Positions 1 through 10,422 of a stretch of DNA of 64,000 nucleotides are shown here, piece by piece. The stretch spans positions 41,319,467-41,383,466 of the forward strand of contig OX578284.1 in the NCBI GenBank assembly GCA_951217055.1. The letters run 5' to 3'. This stretch comes from Gerris lacustris. Its lineage: Eukaryota; Arthropoda; Insecta; Hemiptera; Gerridae. The notes beneath the pieces are model-generated. The model was given only the letters and a program-made list of their open reading frames with translations, had not been told where the DNA came from and did no database searches. How positions within the stretch are numbered: position 1 is the first letter of the stretch; each line of letters begins with the position of its first letter. Position numbers and translations under genes: made by a program.

Positions 1-191
1 TCTATTCATCAAACTGGTTTCATAGTCACAATGAGGGCACTGAAAAGCTTTTATTTTCATATGTATCGAGTCAATATGCATTTTCAGCCTGTTCTTTCTG
101 GTTGTTTTATGATCACAATAAGGGCACTGAAATGTCATTATTTTCTTATCAACTGAGTCAACATTAATTTTCAGACTTCTATTAGCTGCAT
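1..191 (-). CDS. C2H2 zinc-finger terminal exon of unit 1 (partial)
   Basis: The minus strand shows a T-rich tract ending in AG at 193-192, then an open frame from 191 to the window edge. Entered in phase 1, it reads about 63 residues: a short lead (DAANRSLKIN), one degenerate half-finger, two complete C2H2 fingers (FQCPYCDHKT..., FQCPHCDYET...) and the start of the next stretch. The spacing C-x2-C-x12-H-x4-H and 7-residue KKI-type linkers match the other arrays in this window. It should be the DNA-binding end of the protein that begins at 6879. The first half-finger has VDSVD where others have IDSVH, so its last zinc ligand is lost. The 3' end is outside the window, so finger number is unknown. 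Confidence 0.8.
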
Positions 192-761
192 CTAAAAAAA
201 TATTAACAAGTTAAATTAATCTTTGAAATAAAGAAAATAATAATCATATAAGGAAAGAGCGAGTAATACATTTCTTTATCTCATTGAAGAATCGTTCAAG
301 TTTCTTTTTATTTATTTTTTTCGGATATTTATTATATAGTGATTGTGTTTTAAATAAATTTGTAGATTATGAAATGTCAATAAAAATAGAGGATCTTTTA
401 AAAATACAAAAAAATGTATCATTAAAACGTTTATTTATTAAATATTACTCCTTGAACTATAATGTAAAATGTTATAAGATTGAGATAACAGCATAAACTG
501 TTATTGCCAACATTATAACAATAAAATTTTTGCTGCCTAGGCAGCAAAATGTTCCCTCATTTTACCGCATAGGCAGTAAAATCACATTTCTCTGCCCGAA
601 ACCATTTCAATAATGTCGCATTTTGCTGCCACACTTCTTAAAAAAATTACAAAAGACAATACTCCCAACTTCATTTTTATATATAAGTGAAACAGACAGT
701 AATCATATGGATATGTAAATGTCAAATAGTTTTTTTTTTTTGTCAAATCTGATTTTTTTAC
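192..761. other. intron of unit 1 between small exon and finger exon
   Basis: No coding family is recognisable. A CTGCC-rich patch at about 528-635 has short inverted repeats (CTGCCTAGGCAG) and resembles a patch near 8925-8970. A 70-codon open frame at 284-496 on the plus strand is Phe/Lys/Ile rich and has no support as a gene. Confidence 0.5.
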
Positions 762-851
762 CTGGATTTTTGTCTAGGTCTGTGGTATTCCTGAATGGTG
801 AAGTATCTTCAGTTTTTACATCTTTATTGACTATATTTGCTTCAGGTGAAC
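762..851 (-). CDS. SUMO-motif cassette exon (type alpha-prime), unit 1
   Basis: This 90-nt exon lies between a TTGTAG acceptor (853-852) and a CAG/GTAAAA donor (762/761). Entered and left in phase 1, it encodes 30 residues of the form GSPEANIVNKDVKTEDTSPF...DLDKNP. The core VKTEDTSP fits psi-K-x-E-x-x-S-P, the phosphorylation-dependent SUMOylation consensus known from HSF and GATA factors. Aligned cassettes occur at 2084, 16051, 19661, 48794, 50026 and 60485. It is the last cassette before the finger exon, 570 bp downstream. The exon assignment rests on splice sites, phase and family similarity; the SUMO role is inferred. Confidence 0.82.
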
Positions 852-1655
852 CTACAACATAATTAGAGAGAGACATTTATCTTTATAATTGATATTTAAA
901 ATAAAAACATCAAAACAACAACAAAAGTAGAAAACATATATTAAGAAATTAAAAAAAAAAAAATTGGTAAATTTTAAAAGTAGTATCACAAGGTACTTCT
1001 TTAGATTGTCACTTCCCCTAAGTTTTTTAGGAATATAAATGGATACAATTGATTACACATTCCTTTGTCTAAATAACTATTAAGGCAAAGTTAGGTTTAG
1101 TCCAATGTACTTGGTACAAAGGAATATCACACTTCTGTTTTTATAAGGGTAGTAGCAGTCTAAAGAAGAACATTTAGTACACCTTCTAAAGATAGTTAGT
1201 TACTCCCTTCTGTTTTTTATAAGGGGAGTAACAGTCTAAAGAAGTGCCTTCATAAATACTAAGTTGGATTTAAGCATGAAAACTAGAATGCTAGGTCTAA
1301 AGTACATAATATTAGGATTTAGTCAAATATTTCTGTACACATTTAAATCTGATAATAACATCGAGTCCTATGAACTTTTAAAAACCGTTAATTATGCATG
1401 ATCTTCTTGATAATAAAATAAGTTCGGGCAAAAAAAAAAGGATTTTAAAGTTTGAAACAAATGAAAAGCAATTTAACGTAATAAAATTTGTCTTTAATTG
1501 TTAGTTTAATATAGTTCAGATTGTCAGTGATGAACAAATTTGAATATGATTTCCTGGTTTTCTAGATCAGGTGTCAAGGTTTAGAAAACTTCTATTGTAT
1601 CAAATTATCTTTAGTTAAAAGGTAAAAAGCCATGGGAATAATTTTAGTGCATTAC
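852..1655. other. intron of unit 1
   Basis: It has no coding signal. Two imperfect copies of a roughly 35-bp segment (TTTTATAAGGG...CAGTCTAAAGAAG) lie at about 1138-1175 and 1212-1244. The stretch near 1400-1600 is similar to sequence next to the equivalent exon in unit 3 (49440-49620) and to 20490-20660 in unit 2, showing common descent of the introns. Confidence 0.5.
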
Positions 1656-1760
1656 CTGGTGGACTTATTGGCTCCTTTACTGGTTGAGAATCCCTGGTAG
1701 GTGAAGTATCTTCTGTTTTAATCATCGTTTTCAGACCCGGATTACATTCTAGCTGCAAAC
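1656..1760 (-). CDS. SUMO-motif cassette exon (type beta), unit 1
   Basis: This 105-nt exon has a CTCCAG acceptor at 1766-1761 and a CCAG/GTAAT donor (1656/1655), phase 1 on both sides, 35 codons. It starts GLQLECNPGLKT, has the core IKTEDTSP followed by TRDSQ, and ends with a second Ser-Pro (PISPP). The beta type differs from the alpha cassettes by its LECNP start, and sister exons are at 49650-49757 and 59399-59506. IKTEDTSP matches the phosphorylation-dependent SUMOylation consensus in full. Reading on past the donor stays open for a few codons, so a read-through form cannot be excluded. Confidence 0.82.
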
Positions 1761-1794
1761 CTGGAGTAACAACACAAAGCCTAATTATTTTATG

Positions 1795-1795
1795 C

Positions 1796-1827
<32 letters not shown>
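1795..1827. repeat. (AAT)n microsatellite
   Basis: About ten AAT units lie in the intron just upstream (minus strand) of the beta exon. Confidence 0.9.
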
Positions 1828-1828
<1 letters not shown>

Positions 1829-2083
1829 GTTAATTAAAGCATAGACATTTACCTAACTGTAAAATTGAGACTAAATAGTTTCTTTAGGGAAGGCAAATAA
1901 CCAGTAATAATATTATATTTGCAACAAATTTAAAGAATTAACCTGGGTGCAGAAATAAATACAAGATTATGAAAAATGTTAAAGATATTGTTACCTCTCC
2001 TAAAAAGTTCTAAAAACTCCCCTGTTTAATAATTACTCCCAATTTTACCTTTACACACACAGATAATACTGGTTATGAGTTAC

Positions 2084-2176
2084 CTGTATTTATGTTTACG
2101 GCTGTGGTATCCATGACAGGGGAAGCAGCTTCAGTTTTTACATCCTTATTGACTACATATGTTTCTTTAGGAGAAC
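2084..2176 (-). CDS. SUMO-motif cassette exon (type alpha), unit 1
   Basis: This 93-nt, 31-codon exon has a TTGTAG acceptor at 2178-2177, an ACAG/GTAACT donor (2084/2083), and phase 1 at both ends. The peptide begins GSPKETYVVNKD, carries VKTEAASP, and ends DTTAVNINT. The core fits psi-K-x-E-x-x-S-P. It is the first cassette after exon 1 in unit 1, and matches 50026-50133 of unit 3 in position and sequence. With the exons at 1656 and 762 it gives this protein three such motifs within about 100 residues. Confidence 0.82.
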
Positions 2177-2688
2177 CTACAACAAAATTAGAAAAGGAAA
2201 TGAATATTTATAATAAATATTAGGAATTTATTACATTGAAGATAGTGATGTGGGCCGGGTATATACCCAGCGGGTAGGGTAAATAAAAATGGGTATTTAC
2301 CCGGGTATTTACCCGAGGCCAGGGTAAATACCCAAAATGAGGGTATTTATGACAAATAATTATTTAAATAGTGTTTTAAGATGTTCTGAGCCTTTTCCAT
2401 ACTCTAATGGCTTTAAATGTCATACTTAAATGTCATTTAGGGAGTATAGGATGTTTTAAGCTTACTTAATTCCAAAAAAATAGCCTACAAAAATACCCAG
2501 CGTACGAGTATTTATTATTTCTAAGTAGATATATTAATATTAGTAATACAGATTCAATTATTTCAAACAGAATGCTTATTTTGAAGGTCTGTGCAGTGAA
2601 AACTCCACCATTTTGAAGGAAAAGGATAGGATTATTATTTGAAAATTAGATTATGCATTCTTATTTTATGCAGGCATTTGGTCCTGTA

Positions 2689-3455
2689 AGATAGCGTGCA
2701 AAAAAGTGTCTGACTAACATCAAGCTAGAATTTTGTTTATAAGTAAATGTTTTGGTGCCTTTTAAGACTATGTGGTCGGCTAAGTTCGTCTGCGGGACAT
2801 AGCTCGCCAAAACAAACCGGTGGAGAGTGGCCGATTTTCATGATCCTGAGTACTAACTTAGTTAGTAGACCAAAAATCAAGTTGATGGCAGTCTGTCACT
2901 TAATAGGTGACCACTTTGATTTGGAGTAATATTTGACTAACCAGCCTATTACGAGAGGAACTAGCGTCAAGTTGATTTTTAGTCTACTAACTAATTTCGT
3001 ACTCCAGGATCATGAAAATCACATTGTCCACTATAAAAGGTGGGACATGGCCGCAGGGGCGTAGCTAGGGCATTGGGGCCCTCCCGCAAGAACTTTTAGG
3101 GGGGCCCCTCGCCAAAGAAACTGATGAAAGGATTTGCGTTCAGAACTGAGTAGGCCCCCTGACAATAGTATAGAAGTATGATTCCAAGGTAGTTAGATTT
3201 TATTATGAGGGGGCCCCCATCGACAGTAGTACATTGGATTTGGCCCCCATGGCACCGGGGGCCCGCCCGCAATGCGGGCCCATAGTTACGCCACTTCATG
3301 GCCCCTCTCGACCGGTTTGTTTTTTTCAAATGCCTATTGCCAAGCAATGTCCTGCCGACGAACTTATCCGACTACATATTCTTGAAAGGCAAAACATTTA
3401 CTTATACACAAAATTCTAGCTTGATATTAGTCAGACACTTTTTTGCATGCTATCT
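2689..3455. mobile_element. nested inverted-repeat element
   Basis: Terminal inverted repeats of about 65 bp start AGATAGCGTGCAAAAAAGTG and end with its near complement. A second inverted pair lies inside at about 2833-2886 and 2962-3022 (ATCATGAAAATC arms). No convincing target duplication is visible. Open frames here are shadows of the repeats. Confidence 0.7.
3054..3296. mobile_element. CAGGGGCGTAGCTA-type MITE
   Basis: This GC-rich 243-bp insert starts CAGGGGCGTAGC and ends TAGTTACGCCACTT, with an 8-bp duplication CATGGCCG / CATGGCCC (3046-3053, 3297-3304; one mismatch). A relative of the same family is at 7933-8104. It is nested in the element at 2689-3455. Confidence 0.75.
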
Positions 3456-3767
3456 CCTGGACTATTTTTCTTATTAACTTATTAATATCCATTCAATAAT
3501 ATTATTGAGACCTAATATCACTTAATAACTACTTTAACTTTCATAATATATTATATTTCAAAAAATGAGTTTGAAATTAAACTCGTAGCAGTCGTAACTT
3601 TAAAAATTATCATAAATACCTGGGTATTTACCCAAAATGGGTATTTACCCGCAGTTTTAAATACCCGGGTATTTTACATCACTAATTGAAGAAGAGTTTT
3701 CCAGGACATAAGTGCTAAAATCAATAAAAATAGGTTGGCCAAAAAGAGAATATCCTATGATTAAAAG

Positions 3768-3769
<2 letters not shown>

Positions 3770-3799
<30 letters not shown>
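3770..3799. repeat. poly(T) run
   Basis: About 30 uninterrupted T, in the intron of unit 1 between exon 1 and the first cassette. Confidence 0.9.
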
Positions 3800-3802
<3 letters not shown>

Positions 3803-4940
3803 CAGAAAAAAAGGTTTTCGCTTTAGTGAAGTTAATCTGGAGAGTCTATTAAATAAAAATGGCTGAGGAATGGCTCAAACTTACTCTGCCCAATTTTAAA
3901 AACAAGAAATAAACTCATCTGTGGAAACTATACTGTAAAGGAATATCATATCTGAACGTAATCTATAGGACTGATAAATCAGTACAGTAAAGAGGCCAAG
4001 GGATATTTATGTTCGAGAGATGAAATGTCCAGTAAATAAAGCATTCATTGATTTTCTCTATGGGAGCAACTAAAAAATCGGACCGAAACAACTCAGACAA
4101 ACTTTCTCATATACGAGTTCATAATTACTTAGCCCAGTGTTTTCCATTCATTTACTAGTTTTCGTTGGTACATTTAATTGTTATTGAACATTTTATCAAA
4201 ATGTATCATAAAAAACTCCTTAGTGGGGAATCGAACCGGGCTTCTCTCCATCTCCATCTGCATTTAAAGCTAATTTCTCAGGAACTAGACTTTTCTCAGG
4301 GAAAAGTCTTGCAACAATTTTTTATGATTATCCCCCCCCCCAATGATTTTATTGTTCTTAATAAAATCTAGGGCGGATTGTAGTATGAGTCTAACTTTAG
4401 GTTTAGGGTAGTTTATTTATTGTCATAGTGTCATTAGGTCTAGGTTTAGTTTTATTTGATCTTCGACTTTTTTGGGGGGTAACACTGAGGAGGGGAATAT
4501 AACAGCTAGGGGAGTTTTTGTTGAGTCAGACTGTGAGTTGTGTCTAAAAAATGGTGGCAAGGAAATACCTTTTTGAAAAGTTTAAGTTTAGGGTTGTTCT
4601 CACTCACAGTGGATTAAGAAGGAGCCGAACTTCACGGATTGCAGAAACCATCAGCGTTTTGTTGGTCTTCACTATTGCTATCCTAAAACAACACAGTGTA
4701 GTCAACTGAAGGTTAAGCTAGAGGGCTGCAATCGTCGATCATCAACTCCATTTGAGGTTAGCTAAAATTATGTTTCTCTCTTCCCTCTGATTCATCCCCT
4801 CTTCTTCTGTGACGAGTATATTGAGAACAGGCAGAAGGTTTAACCAGCTTCTGGCTTGACCCCCTTCACTCTAGGCATCCCGGGAACTAACCTGAAGCCC
4901 CTTCATATTTAATTATTATTATATTATATTTACCTTATTG
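3800..4940. other. intron of unit 1, nothing recognised
   Basis: No coding, RNA or transposon signature is recognisable beyond short open frames and homopolymers. Confidence 0.4.
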
Positions 4941-5518
4941 ATAAATCTGCACTATTTGGCCCACTAACTTCTAATAGTCCGATTTACTTGCAATTTTTTT
5001 TAAACTGTTACTTTTTACATACTAAAAACGATTCCAGTTGTACCATCTCGGTAAATTCAATAGTTTTTTTTGTACAAAAATACGTAAAAGTGTCGCTTTC
5101 TTAGGGAAATGAGGAAGGTTATGGCGAAAAGTACAAATCTTAACCTAAACTAACCATAACCTTCCCTTTACCTTAGGAAGTGACATTTTACGTATTTTTT
5201 TGGCTAAAGTTAAAGTGAAAATTTAGCAAATTTTGTATTTCGATTTGGACATCTACCTGGTCTATATGCAGCAGGGTTGTTTTTCTTCAGAAAATGAGCG
5301 GAGCACCGTGAAGAGGTGCGGAGCAGCTGTTAAAAATACTTTGTTTCTGTAAACAGCACTCAACACTTCACTTTTACATATTTTTTTTACAAAAAACTAT
5401 TGAATTTACCGAGATGGTACAACCGGAATCGTTTTTAATATGTAAAAAGGAACAGTTTAAAAAAAATTGCAAGTAAATTGGACTATTAGAAGTTAGTGGG
5501 CCAAATAGTGCAGATTTA
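4941..5518. mobile_element. foldback element with 8-bp duplication
   Basis: Inverted arms of about 120-150 bp (TAAATCTGCACTATTTGGCC at the left end, complement at the right) enclose a centre with a smaller inverted pair (GGTTATGG...CCATAACC). Flanks are CCTTATTG (4933-4940) and CCTTATTA (5519-5526), an 8-bp duplication with one mismatch. Parts of the centre recur at about 21090-21180. Confidence 0.7.
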
Positions 5519-5526
5519 CCTTATTA

Positions 5527-6344
5527 TTTTACTAATAACATTTTATTTTGTGATTTTAATTATTTGGTGTTCCACCCAGTTACTTAATAACGTAGGCCAG
5601 TGGATGACCACCGCTAGGAGTTTTATGTACTGGGGTCCCATAGGAAGCGCTATAAAACTATGTAAATATATTTATCATTTAATTTACTTGTTACAAGAAT
5701 AATTATTATTTTTACTTCATTTTTATATTTTTGTTTTGTTCCATTGTAACTGCGTAAATTTATTTTCTTTGCTCACTGGTGAGTGAACAAAGCCTGTTTA
5801 CCCAGATTTTAAGTAAAAGTTTAAATTTTGTTAAAATTGTTTTCTTTTAGTGGCTTTAATAGTTCTCCGAAGTTTCCGTGTTCTCTCAATTCACCATTAA
5901 AACTGGTTTCCCCGTTCCCCAGTTTTCCCACTCCTCCCTTTTCTATTAAGCCACAAAGTGGTTAATAAGTTTTTAATTTATTTCCTTGTTTATTCTCTTT
6001 CATCCTCCTAGTTCTTGCCCTTTTTGAACGGGGTGGCGCTCAAATTCCCCAGTTATACCTCAGACAGATTTACCCCTCCCTAATGCCAACTGAGTAGGGA
6101 AAATCCATTACTTTATTAGCGATGTCCTTGATTATTAAGGCTATTATTATACCTGTTTGGACTATATTTTAGAATTTTAAATGTGTTTGATAAAGAAGAA
6201 TTTTCCAAAATGTTACTAACAATTGTTATCAAAACATGTCAATAACTCTTGTGTAAACCCGGGTTTATCATTTTGCTATCAACATGGTTACTAACAAAAT
6301 TGTTGGTAACATTTGTTACTAACTCTGGTGTAATCCCAGTTTTA
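5527..6344. other. intron of unit 1, nothing recognised
   Basis: No coding family, RNA gene or clear transposon end is visible here. Confidence 0.4.
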
Positions 6345-6735
6345 GAATGGTATATTGTTTTACCCCTCGCATTAAAAGAAGATGTCTTCTACAGATATCA
6401 ATCAAAGAAATCAGTGAAAGATCATAACTTAAATTTAATACAGTCAATGCACTTACTTGCATTGAAATGATGGTTGATGCATAAAATTTAATAAAGGAAT
6501 AACTATGAACAACAGCGAAAATAGAACTGTTCAAAAAGTTTATTGTTAAACCTCAAGAAAACGTTAAACAACGGAAATTATCCCTTCAGAACAGTAAATA
6601 AACAAATGAATCAGCTTTGTTTTTTTAATAACCTGACACCTGAATGAACTGCCAGTGGGAAACCAGGGAATACGTCTCCACGAATACATTGTTACCCACA
6701 TAACCGAATTCGCTAGCTGTGAACCCAGCTTTTTG
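6345..6735 (+). repeat. left arm of 0.4-kb inverted repeat around exon 1
   Basis: It pairs in inverted orientation with about 8335-8762. Matching blocks include TGTTTTACCCCTCGCATTAA, GGAATAACTATGAACAACAG and a GTCTCCACGAATAC-like block. Arms are diverged and contain small indels. Exon 1 of unit 1 lies between them. Confidence 0.75.
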
Positions 6736-6794
6736 TTTGAGTTCTAGTGATATATTATATAGATCTAGCAAGTTTCAATAGATACCATAATTAC

Positions 6795-6879
6795 CTGGGA
6801 CATGTGAAGAGGTGGAGCTGTATATAATGGAAGATGTACCATCGTAACACTTGACAACCTCGCCCGCTGACCAATCCAT
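6795..6879 (-). CDS. exon 1 (start codon) of unit 1 zinc-finger gene
   Basis: ATG at 6879-6877 opens 28 codons plus one base, ending CCCAG/GTAATT at 6795/6794. The peptide begins MDWSAGEVVKCYDG and ends IIYSSTSSHVP. The start is chosen because the same architecture recurs at 22118, 51742 and 63795: acidic N-terminus, Cys-x-Asp, YSS-like core, SSH-hydrophobic-P end, and a phase-1 donor. Sequence just upstream (GTTGATATTGTTGAGAG) is shared too, suggesting a conserved leader. I do not recognise this N-terminal segment as a known domain. Mobile elements have stretched the first intron to 4.6 kb. Confidence 0.78.
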
Positions 6880-7287
6880 CTCTCAACAATATCAACTAAC
6901 TATGTACTATAAATTATAACTAGTATTTAATTTACTAGACAATAATCCAAGAAAAAACAATAAACAAATGTAGGGAACAAAAGATCTTATAAAATAGAGA
7001 TGGAGCACTAAGTGAAAATAGTGTCGTCAAGAACTTGGAAAATCTAGTGGGATAGAATACCTTCCCCTATGGTTATAACTGTAGAAGGATGAAAAAAATC
7101 AATCAGGATAATATGTTACTTTTAAAACTATGTAATTTTCTTCCTTCATATTTATAAATATGTATATGTATAACGTTTTTTTATGTATAAACTTTTTGAA
7201 ATTGTATGTATTAATTCTTTTTATATTCACTATATATTTTTTAGAAAAGGTGAACTGTGAAAATTTTATAGAATAAAATCTTATTCT

Positions 7288-7430
7288 GCAATAGAAAATA
7301 TATCTATTCAAAAACAAAAATATATCAGCAATAGAAAATATATCTATTCAAAAACAAAAATATATCAGCAATAGAAAATATATCTATTCAAAAACAAAAA
7401 TATATCAGCAATAGAAAATATATCTATTAA
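7288..7430. repeat. 40-bp tandem repeat, about 3.5 copies
   Basis: Units start GCAATAGAAAATATATCTAT at 7288, 7328, 7368 and 7408 with almost no differences. The array is bracketed by direct copies of ATAAAATCTTATTCTGC at about 7274 and 7431, so it may have grown by slippage. Confidence 0.9.
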
Positions 7431-7731
7431 ATAAAATCTTATTCTGCAATAGAGAAATAACCCGTTTCCAAATTAATTAATTATTCGATTATTATATTAA
7501 AAACTATTCTATTAATTAAATTGCATTAATATAGTAAAGTAAATTAAAATATAAAATACCCTTAAAATAAGAAAATATTTAAATAAATATTTGATTAAGA
7601 AAATCAAGATCATCCCACTGTAGGATCAACCATAGAAAGTCACGCCGATAGTGCTGCCGTCCAGACAGCCTTCAAAAGTGGAACTAAAAGAGTAAACAAA
7701 TCAAGTACAGATAGTTTCAGTTTCACTCAAC

Positions 7732-8211
7732 TAGGGCTGGGATATCGAAAGATAATATCGATATATCGGCATCGAGTGGATGAACATCGATATTAGTCAA
7801 AATATCGAAAGAAATTATCAACATTCCCGATATATCGAGAACCTTCCCGACTACCCTATATTTCCCAGGTGATGAGTAAAAAAAAGGTCGTCGGGGCAAG
7901 TTTTGGCAGAAAAGGTGATAAAAGGTAACCGGCAGTGGCGTAGCTAGGGCATTGGGGGCCCCTCGCCCTCGCCAAACAACATTTATGGGGGGGAAAAAAA
8001 AACTCTTGCGTTTAGAACTGGCCCTAACCCTCGTCGTTGACCCTGACGGTAGGGGGGCCCCCCGCAATGCGGGCCCATACCTATAGTTACGCGTTACGCC
8101 ACTGGTAACCGGCATCCGATCTTTTCTAGAAATATCGATGTTGCCGATATATCGAAAGATTAATATCGATATTTTTGGGTCCGATATAACGGAATCGATG
8201 TCCCAACCCTA
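7732..8211. mobile_element. ATCGAT-rich hAT-like MITE
   Basis: Termini are TAGGGCTGGGATATCG and CGATGTCCCAACCCTA, with dense ATCGATAT motifs inside. It has an exact 8-bp duplication CACTCAAC at 7724-7731 and 8212-8219. Relatives lie at 22394-22639 and in 22650-23275. Confidence 0.88.
7933..8104. mobile_element. CAGTGGCG MITE nested in the previous element
   Basis: Termini CAGTGGCGTAGCTAGG and CGCCACTG are flanked by an exact 8-bp duplication GTAACCGG (7925-7932 and 8105-8112). It belongs to the same family as 3054-3296. Confidence 0.88.
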
Positions 8212-8334
8212 CACTCAACCTCAACGCAATGGCCATTTCTTCTCTTCTCTACTTCTCTCTCTCATGGTTATCTTCATAATTCATAACCGTGATTGTGTTG
8301 TATTTAGGCAGGTTCACACAGAGATAAATAATAT

Positions 8335-8762
8335 ATGGGTTCACAACACAGCTGGCGGATCCGGCTATTGTACAAATAATATTCATGAAGCCGTGGACGT
8401 GGAGACGTATTCGCTGGTTTCCCACTCGCCGTTCATTCAAGTCAAGTGTCAGGTTATAAACAAAACAAAGCGGATCCATTTATTTATTTACTGTTCTAAA
8501 GGGATAATTTCCGCTGTTGAACGTTTTCTTGAGGTTAAACAATAAACTATTTAAACAGTTTTATATACGCTGTTGTTCATAGTTATTCCTTTATTAAATT
8601 TTATGCATCAAACTTAATTTCAATGTAAGTAAATGCATTGACAGTGACAGTATTAAGTTTGAGTATGATCTTAACTGATTTCTTTGACTCTTTTGATTGT
8701 TATCTATATCTACACAACTTGTTTTTCTTTTAATGCGAGGGGTAAAACAATATACCATTCAA
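8335..8762 (-). repeat. right arm of 0.4-kb inverted repeat
   Basis: This is the inverted counterpart of 6345-6735. It contains a plus-strand open frame (8138-8545), but the same frame is broken in the left arm, so the frame is not conserved. Confidence 0.75.
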
Positions 8763-10422
8763 ACCAACTTAAAAAACACAAAACTAGAATTATAAAAATA
8801 ATTTCGCTCCGAAATGTTATCATAGTGGTAGAAATGAGTATAAGAAAAGACTATACAATGTAATTACAATAATTACTTTTTGAATTAAAATAAAAAAATA
8901 GATGAGGAATGGAATTGCCATAGGCAGCAATTTCATTTTGCTGCCTTATACATTTCAGCACTTGTCTGCCTGTAAATCTTTTTAGATAGTATCAGAAAAT
9001 ATTAAATTTTTATTGAATAGATAAACAATAAGCTGATAACAGCAACTAGTTCATTCTGAATTTTAATAATATACAAAAATTTTGTGCCGAACACCTAGTA
9101 ATTAGCGTAGATAAGCTTAGAAAGAAAATTACACAGGCTATTGATAATATTCCCCTCAAACAAGTTAAAAATTGCTTATAGAGCATGTGAATAGTGTCAA
9201 AATTAGTGAAGAAGTAGGCGGCAATATAATTGTTATGAATGTTTTCTTTATACATTTCTTTTGAAGTGAAACTTCTTTAGCCGAGGTAAAGTAAATTTGC
9301 TTGGATGAAATTGACATCAGGAAACGAAGTTTGCGTTTCAAGACTCGTCAAAGTGAAATATTTTTGATGTGAAATTAACAAAATTGCAAGTTTTTGTTTA
9401 AAACTCTATTTTAATCCACTGCTGACTTAGGCCGGCAGTTGATTAACCAGTAAAAAATCTTCCATCAAGTCGAGTCTTGATCCCCCGACCCCTGGAATAA
9501 GAGTATCGCGTGCTAACCACTATACCGGAGTAGTTGATTTATTGATTTCACAGAGTTAGTATATAAGGGTGTGATTATATCAATTTTAACAATTAATACA
9601 TATAATATTAATGTTGTTTTCGTGTTTTTCTTCTTATTTCTTTGTGTTCTCTTATTCGCTAACATTTTATGAAAATATTTTATTAATTGAAATTATGTTT
9701 CTTTGAGAAGTTATCTGAATGTGGCAGCATTGTAAACTCTTGTTTATAAATATGTATATTGCATATTTAATAAATTATTTATATAATATGCATTACTTAA
9801 ATAAGGGTTATTGTGCTCTTTCATACAAATATTTCATATGTTTATTCTGTTTCTAGAACTTAAGTTTCACTCCTAATGCATGAGAGTCTCACACATATTT
9901 TTTCAACCACTATTGAGGTTTTTGTGATTTAAATTAATTGAAAGACTAAAACACTGAGTTCTGACTGCAGTCCTTTGTAGTTCTAAGGGATGTGAGGTGA
10001 GGTTTACTTTCTGAGAAAAACTTACGTTTACCGAAATACCAGAGCCACAGCTCCAGTTGTTTCCCCAAAACTGATAAAGAAAAACTCCCACGATCTCGAC
10101 ATTGATCACAATAAACAAAATATTGATAACAATAAACGGAAAATGTTTAATGTATTGGTATTACATAGGCCCATTCCAAGCTATTTTGATCACACTAAGT
10201 GGTTAATAACATTAACCAAGATTACATTAAGAGGTGTGCACTGTATACAGAAGTGATGATTACTAAAGATTATCATTATCCTTTTAAAATATTATTATTT
10301 CCAGTTCACCCCCTATTCCCCATAAGAACGTAAGTGGGCATTTAATAAATCTAAAAGTTAATCATTAAAAGATATGACAAGCTAAAATTAATATTATTAA
10401 CAATTTTTCACAGCCATAATTT
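8763..10422. other. spacer between units 1 and 2
   Basis: No host coding sequence is seen. A minus-strand tRNA-like relic near 9425-9535 has A-box-like TATAGTGGTTAGC and a weak B-box, probably an old SINE head. Confidence 0.4.

Larger units (their letters stand above)
2243..3684. mobile_element. hAT-like MITE, outermost of a nest
   Basis: Termini are TAGTGATGT... and ...ACATCACTA, with subterminal GGGTATTTACCC repeats at both ends. It is flanked by an exact 8-bp duplication ATTGAAGA (2235-2242 and 3685-3692). An 8-bp target duplication is typical of hAT elements. No transposase is visible. Removing it restores TTACATTGAAGAAG, which other units have. At least two further elements are nested inside. 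Confidence 0.85.

Noticed and set aside
284..496. Small 70-codon gene
   Set aside because: Low-complexity composition, intronic position, no recognisable family.
7288..7430. CRISPR-like array
   Set aside because: Repeats are contiguous 40-bp units with no spacers, in eukaryotic DNA.
8138..8545. 135-codon plus-strand gene
   Set aside because: It begins inside a MITE, and the inverted copy at 6345-6735 breaks the frame, so there is no sign of conservation.
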